Assembly (NCBI RefSeq): GCF_004365175.1
Contig: NZ_SOCE01000001.1
Span: 2,839,154-2,903,153 of the forward strand
DNA from: Kribbella voronezhensis
GTDB taxonomy: Bacteria; Actinomycetota; Actinomycetes; Propionibacteriales; Kribbellaceae
Direction: 5' to 3'
DNA length: 64,000 bases
The position numbers were made by a program, and so were the translations under genes. Shown piece after piece: positions 60,321 through 64,000 of the stretch; the first letter of the stretch is position 1; each line of letters opens with the position of its first letter. The notes below the pieces were generated by a model. That model was not told the origin of the DNA, did not search any database, and was given only the letters and a program-made list of their open reading frames with translations.

Positions 60321-62345
60321 TCAGCTGACGGTGATGGTCTTTACCGCACTGACGGTGGTGGCGTGGTCGGCGTCGGCCAGCCAGACGGCGCGGTAGTTGA
60401 AGGTGCCGCGCGTGCCCGGCTTGATGCTGAACGCGTAGTTGCCGGTCGTGTTCAGCTTGGTCGTCCCGACCGTCGGCCAGGTCGTGCCGCTTTGGCGCTG
60501 CAGGTAGACGGTCGTGCCGGGGTGCTGCGGGCGCAGGTACCCGTAGAACGACGTCGTGGCGCCGAGCTTGATCGCTGCTGACGTCACGTAGGCGGTGATC
60601 GTCGGACGGACTTCCACCGTGTAGTAGGCGCTCCGGGAGCCCAAGAGCGCGGAGGAGCCGTTGTAGCCCCACACGTAGACGGTCGACACGGTCGGCTTCA
60701 CCACCGCGCTGACCGAACCGGTGGAGCTCGACGTGGTCGTGGCGACGGCGGCGAAGGTCGTGCCGTTCTTCGGCCGCGCGTACAGGGTCATCGGTACGCC
60801 GGCTACCCCAGCCTTCGTGTCCACCCTGGTCACCCGGCTGTAGAGAGTCGCCGAGCCGGTGTAGGGGATCGACGAGGAACTGGAGGCGATGGTCGAACTG
60901 GTCCCGGTCAGCCGCAGATCGATCCCGGGCCCGAACTTCCCGGAACTGTCCTTCACCCAGGCCCGGAAGGCTTGGCTGGTGGCGTTGCCCAGTCCGGTGG
61001 CCGTCGTGCTCGTGGCTGTTCCCGCGTAGACCGCAGTACCGACGTTCGGCAGCGGAGGCGGCGTCGTACCGACATTGCGACGCACGACCACCTGTCCAAG
61101 CGTCGTACCGGCCGGCACGGTCCACCGAAGGGTCGCGGAACCCGCAGCACCAGTACCTGTAAAGCTGGTGAGAGCGGCCGGCGGCGCAGTCAGATCCACC
61201 GCATTGCGGTCCACCTTCATCGTGACGCCGTTGATTGTCTCCGGCTGGTCAGCTTGGTACTGATGAACGCGCTGGTGGTTCGTCCATGCGGTTGCGCTGA
61301 TCACGGTGGAGGCCGTGCTGTTCACACCGTTCCAGCGTGCGAACCAAAGATTGTCCGGGCGGCTGTAGGAGGCGTTGTTGTACGCATCGGACAGGTCCTT
61401 GCCGCCCGCCAACTCGTTGACATAGGCACCGCTGACATAGCCACGACTTTGCAGCTCAGTGGTCCAGCCGCTGAGGTAGGACAGCACGGCCGCCGTGCAC
61501 GCCGCGGTGCCGGGCTTGTAGTTGTCATCGATGTCGCTGTAGATCGCACTGCGTTGCGCGAAGCCGAGCGCCTGAGCCGCGGCAATCGCATTGCCGGCGG
61601 CCGTGCGGCCCTGGGTCCGGGCGGTCGCGGGGTCCGCGGACATCTTCTTCGCCGCGGAGAAGACGGTGCTGCACGGAGCCTGGAGTCCCACGTCCAGCAG
61701 GAGGAACTGCCAGTTCTTGGCGGCGTTGGCTGCCACCCACTCAGGCGTCAGGTTCGGCTGGGCACACGCGCGGACGGCGCCGCTGAGGTAGATCCCGATG
61801 GCCTGGTACTTACCGCCGGCCCAGGCGTCCATCGTCGACTGCGGCGGTGCGGTGCAGACGTCGAAGGCCTGGCCGTTCAGGGTGCCGGTCGCGACGACAG
61901 ATGGCGTTGCTGCCTGAGCCTTCGGCTGGGCGATGCTCGCGGACTTCGACATCACGCGGCCGGTGCTGAGGAGGTTGCGGGCGGTTTGTTCGCCGCCGGG
62001 GGCGTAATACGCGGTGGCCAGTACGCCGGCGTCATGTGCGGCCACCTGGAGCTCGCCGTCGGTCGAACGCGCGGGCTTGGTCAGCGGCGCGAGCACGATT
62101 CCTTCACTACGGCCGACCAGGTGCGCGGGGCAGTCGGCTTGCGCCGTACTGCTGCCCAGGTAGACCGCCGGGCGGTCGTACCGCACGCAGGCGGTCGGGT
62201 CCTTCGTCAGATCGACCACCGGCCAACTGGCGGGCACGGTGACCTGGTATCCGTGGTACGAGACGGTCTGGTCGCTGACCCCCTGAGCAGGGGTCACCCC
62301 AGTCGCCAGAACCACAACGGGCAAAGCGAATTTCCACAACCTCAC
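60321..62345 (-). CDS. secreted DUF1906 (GH25-like) protein with Ig-like repeats
   Basis: The 674-aa protein has a signal peptide (VRLWKFALPVVVLATGVTPAQG), a variable N-terminal region, and a DUF1906 domain (about 165-385: FDVCTAPPQSTMDAWAGGKY, AIGIYLSGAVRACAQPNLT, WQFLLLDVGLQAPC, SAIYSDIDDNY). Fibronectin/Ig-like and bacterial-Ig repeats follow to the C-terminus. The DUF1906 fold resembles glycoside hydrolases (known from Rv2525c). GTG 62345 is preferred over 62360 because GAGGAG lies 7 bp before it. It converges with the synthase gene 6 bp away. Confidence 0.85.
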   Translation of the reverse strand: MRLWKFALPVVVLATGVTPAQGVSDQTVSYHGYQVTVPASWPVVDLTKDPTACVRYDRPAVYLGSSTAQADCPAHLVGRSEGIVLAPLTKPARSTDGELQVAAHDAGVLATAYYAPGGEQTARNLLSTGRVMSKSASIAQPKAQAATPSVVATGTLNGQAFDVCTAPPQSTMDAWAGGKYQAIGIYLSGAVRACAQPNLTPEWVAANAAKNWQFLLLDVGLQAPCSTVFSAAKKMSADPATARTQGRTAAGNAIAAAQALGFAQRSAIYSDIDDNYKPGTAACTAAVLSYLSGWTTELQSRGYVSGAYVNELAGGKDLSDAYNNASYSRPDNLWFARWNGVNSTASTVISATAWTNHQRVHQYQADQPETINGVTMKVDRNAVDLTAPPAALTSFTGTGAAGSATLRWTVPAGTTLGQVVVRRNVGTTPPPLPNVGTAVYAGTATSTTATGLGNATSQAFRAWVKDSSGKFGPGIDLRLTGTSSTIASSSSSIPYTGSATLYSRVTRVDTKAGVAGVPMTLYARPKNGTTFAAVATTTSSSTGSVSAVVKPTVSTVYVWGYNGSSALLGSRSAYYTVEVRPTITAYVTSAAIKLGATTSFYGYLRPQHPGTTVYLQRQSGTTWPTVGTTKLNTTGNYAFSIKPGTRGTFNYRAVWLADADHATTVSAVKTITVS

Positions 62346-62440
62346 AACAAAGCTCCTCACAGCGGCTAAGCGGGCCGACCGCGAGTATTACAGAGAAGCT
62401 CCGTAGTGCGCCTGAGTATTGCTACTTATGGCAGCAGGGC

Positions 62441-63166
62441 CTACCGCTCGGCGTTCTCGTTGGCCTGGGCAACGACCGCGTCGGCGATCTGGCGGAGTTT
62501 GGTGTTGCTGCTCTGGGAGAGCCGGACCAGGAAGGCGAAGGCGCGCTCCGAATTGAGCTTGTAGCGCTCCATCAGGATGCCGACGGCCTGGCCGATCACG
62601 TTCCGGGTGGCCAGCGCCTCGGTCATCGTCTGGTCCTGCCGGGCCCAGCCGAGCGCGACCGCGATCTGGCCGGCGAACATGCCGCCGAGCTGGATCGAGT
62701 CGTGGTCGATGGCGCGCGGCTCACCGGCGTACAGGTTGAGCGCGCCGCGCGTGTTCGGGCCGCCGGCCTCGAACTGGAACGCGACCTGGGAGCCGAAGCC
62801 GAGGGCAGCCGCCTTCGGGCCGAAGTCCGGCCAGCGCGCGTCGTTGGCGAGGTCCTCGACCACGACCACCGGCTCTTCCAGCGCGGCGTGCAGGCACGGG
62901 CCCTCACCCAGTTCGTACTGCAGGAAGTCGGCGCGCATCACCAGCGGCCCGGTCGGCGCCAGGGTCTGGATCTCGCCGGTCTTGGTGGTGATCGAGATAC
63001 TCGCCTCGACGATGCCGGGAATCGTGTCGGCGGCGCTCCGAGTGATCAGTGCCAGCGTCTCGTCCAGGTCCATCGGAGCCTGCAACGATGCCGCCACCTC
63101 GGACATCGCCTCGGCGACCTCCAGGTGCAGCGGCTTCGCCGACCGGACTGCCTCGGATTCGATCAT
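62441..63166 (-). CDS. GAF-ANTAR antiterminator
   Basis: The 241-aa protein has a GAF domain (about 25-165: LITRSAADTIPGIVEASISIT, YELGEGPCLHAALEEPVVVVEDL, SQVAFQFEAGGPNTRGALNLYAG) and an ANTAR domain (about 180-235: TEALATRNVIGQAVGILMERYKLNSERAFAFLVRLSQ). It likely binds RNA hairpins to prevent termination in response to an unknown ligand. ATG 63166 follows GGGAGGGG. It resembles the ANTAR protein at 17.5 kb. Confidence 0.9.
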   Translation of the reverse strand: MIESEAVRSAKPLHLEVAEAMSEVAASLQAPMDLDETLALITRSAADTIPGIVEASISITTKTGEIQTLAPTGPLVMRADFLQYELGEGPCLHAALEEPVVVVEDLANDARWPDFGPKAAALGFGSQVAFQFEAGGPNTRGALNLYAGEPRAIDHDSIQLGGMFAGQIAVALGWARQDQTMTEALATRNVIGQAVGILMERYKLNSERAFAFLVRLSQSSNTKLRQIADAVVAQANENAER

Positions 63167-63283
63167 CTTGTCCCCTCCCACATCTGCCCGCCCCCAGGTG
63201 GCACCCAGTATGAATCACCCGGCAGTGTTCCTTTCAACTACGACTTACCGCGATCGGGCGACCACTTGGAGTAGGTTCGGCGC

Positions 63284-64000
63284 ATGCTCCTTCGGGCCGC
63301 GGCGATCGCGGGTGCACTGGTCCTGGCTACGGCAGCGACTGCCTCGGCAACGCCTGCCACCGAGGATCAACCGCTGATCATCGGCGGCACCCTGGCGAGC
63401 ACCAGCGAGGCACCGTGGGCGATCGCCCTGACGAACTCCGCCGGACCGGCGCCGACCGGCCGGTGGTGCGGGGCCGTCCTGGTCCGGGCGAACAAACTGA
63501 TCACGGCAGCGCATTGCATGACCAGGCCGGCGGGCACCTACACCGCAGTACAGGGCCGTGCCGACCTGCGTGACCGCAGTAGCGGCCAGACCGCGAGAAT
63601 CGCCGGCATCTGGATCCATCCCGGCTACAACCGGGCGAACAACCGCAACGACTTCGCGATCCTCACCCTGGCGCGCCCGCTGACCGGCGTACCGGTGATC
63701 CGGCTGGAGACGAACCCGAAGGCCGACCGCAAGGGCGTCGTCCCGACCGTCTACGGCTGGGGTGAGACCAGCGACACCGGGCCCGACGACACGCTCCAGA
63801 AGATCGCGGTCCCCGATCTCGGCGACGCGACGTGCCTGGCGAACAAGGAGTACGTCGGTTACGGGTACGCCGCGAGCGCCAACGTCTGCGCCGGCTATCT
63901 CGACGGCACCGGCGACTCCTGCCAAGGCGACTCCGGCGGCCCGCTCGTCCTCAACGGGCGCCTGCTCGCCACCGTCTCGTGGGGCAAGGGCTGCGCCGAA
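63284..64000 (+). CDS. secreted trypsin-like serine protease, 3' end outside window
   Basis: The 239 visible residues start with a signal peptide (MLLRAAAIAGALVLATAATASA) and a short pro-part (TPATEDQPL). The mature start is IIGG, the site freed by proteolytic activation. The triad is present: LITAAHC (His), RNDFAIL (Asp) and GDSCQGDSGGP (Ser). The Asp six residues before the Ser predicts cleavage after Arg or Lys. The gene runs past the window end. ATG 63284 is the clear start; no strong ribosome site is seen. Confidence 0.93.
   Translation, partial: MLLRAAAIAGALVLATAATASATPATEDQPLIIGGTLASTSEAPWAIALTNSAGPAPTGRWCGAVLVRANKLITAAHCMTRPAGTYTAVQGRADLRDRSSGQTARIAGIWIHPGYNRANNRNDFAILTLARPLTGVPVIRLETNPKADRKGVVPTVYGWGETSDTGPDDTLQKIAVPDLGDATCLANKEYVGYGYAASANVCAGYLDGTGDSCQGDSGGPLVLNGRLLATVSWGKGCAE

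Overview
The window is high-GC DNA in which nearly all codons end in G or C. GTG and TTG starts are frequent, and two GAF-ANTAR regulators, an ECF sigma/zinc anti-sigma pair, Tat leaders and a treX-treY-treZ operon are present. This points to a mycelial or soil actinobacterium. Gene style and intergenic sequence suggest Kribbella or a close Nocardioidaceae relative, but that assignment is from memory of such genomes and was not tested. No rRNA, CRISPR array or intact mobile element was found. The window looks like a chromosomal interior with a small worn accessory patch at about 20.4-25 kb.

Layout. 1-7.2 kb: the end of a NarL/LuxR response regulator, a MmcQ/YjbR protein, a tight operon of two esterase-family hydrolases and an ATP-grasp enzyme, a serine-hydrolase operon with its ArsR-like regulator, and an amidohydrolase. 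7.2-17.4 kb: an epoxide-hydrolase-like protein, a GH2 glycosidase behind LacI-type dyads, a YeiH transporter divergent from a GntR regulator, a Tat-exported MBL-fold protein, LysR plus a class-A-like SxxK enzyme, RidA, a flavin reductase and an ArsR regulator. 17.5-20.2 kb: GAF-ANTAR, then doxX - ECF sigma - anti-sigma. 20.4-25.7 kb: tRNA-Lys(UUU), a quinone oxidoreductase, an integrase remnant, a Pro-rich membrane protein, a kinase-like protein and sparse sequence. 25.8-38.2 kb: a secreted EEP-family protein, MFS and CDF transporters, an O-methyltransferase, a TPR protein, rhodanese, an NhaA-DsbA fusion, a ROK regulator, GNAT, CGNR and an HExxH protein. 38.4-42.9 kb: alanine racemase, D-Ala ligase and a VanX-type dipeptidase in one overlapping operon, then a small Tat leader ORF coupled to an amidase with a seven-bladed PLL-like propeller. 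43-46.8 kb: MerR, a class V aminotransferase, an operon for a membrane cytochrome-like protein, a Rieske lipoprotein and a COG4315 protein, and MarR. 46.9-50.8 kb: VOC, TMEM175-like channel, GNAT and a penicillin-acylase-type hydrolase. 51.2-57.5 kb: treXYZ, which makes trehalose from glycogen. 57.7-64 kb: a deacetylase-glycosyltransferase fusion, a DUF1906 secreted protein, a second GAF-ANTAR protein and the start of a trypsin-like protease.

Connections. The two best system-level signals are these. First, a SigL-like promoter (TGAACC-N16-CGT) occurs both before doxX-sigma-anti-sigma and, 26 kb away, before the cytochrome/Rieske/COG4315 operon, suggesting one extracytoplasmic redox regulon. 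Second, a racemase-ligase-dipeptidase operon resembles glycopeptide-resistance logic. A four-copy G-rich intergenic repeat, an over-represented CAGTACTG octamer and a strong habit of leaderless starts (TANNNT 6-7 nt before the start codon) run across the window. That leaderless spacing, or a Shine-Dalgarno motif, was used to choose most starts.
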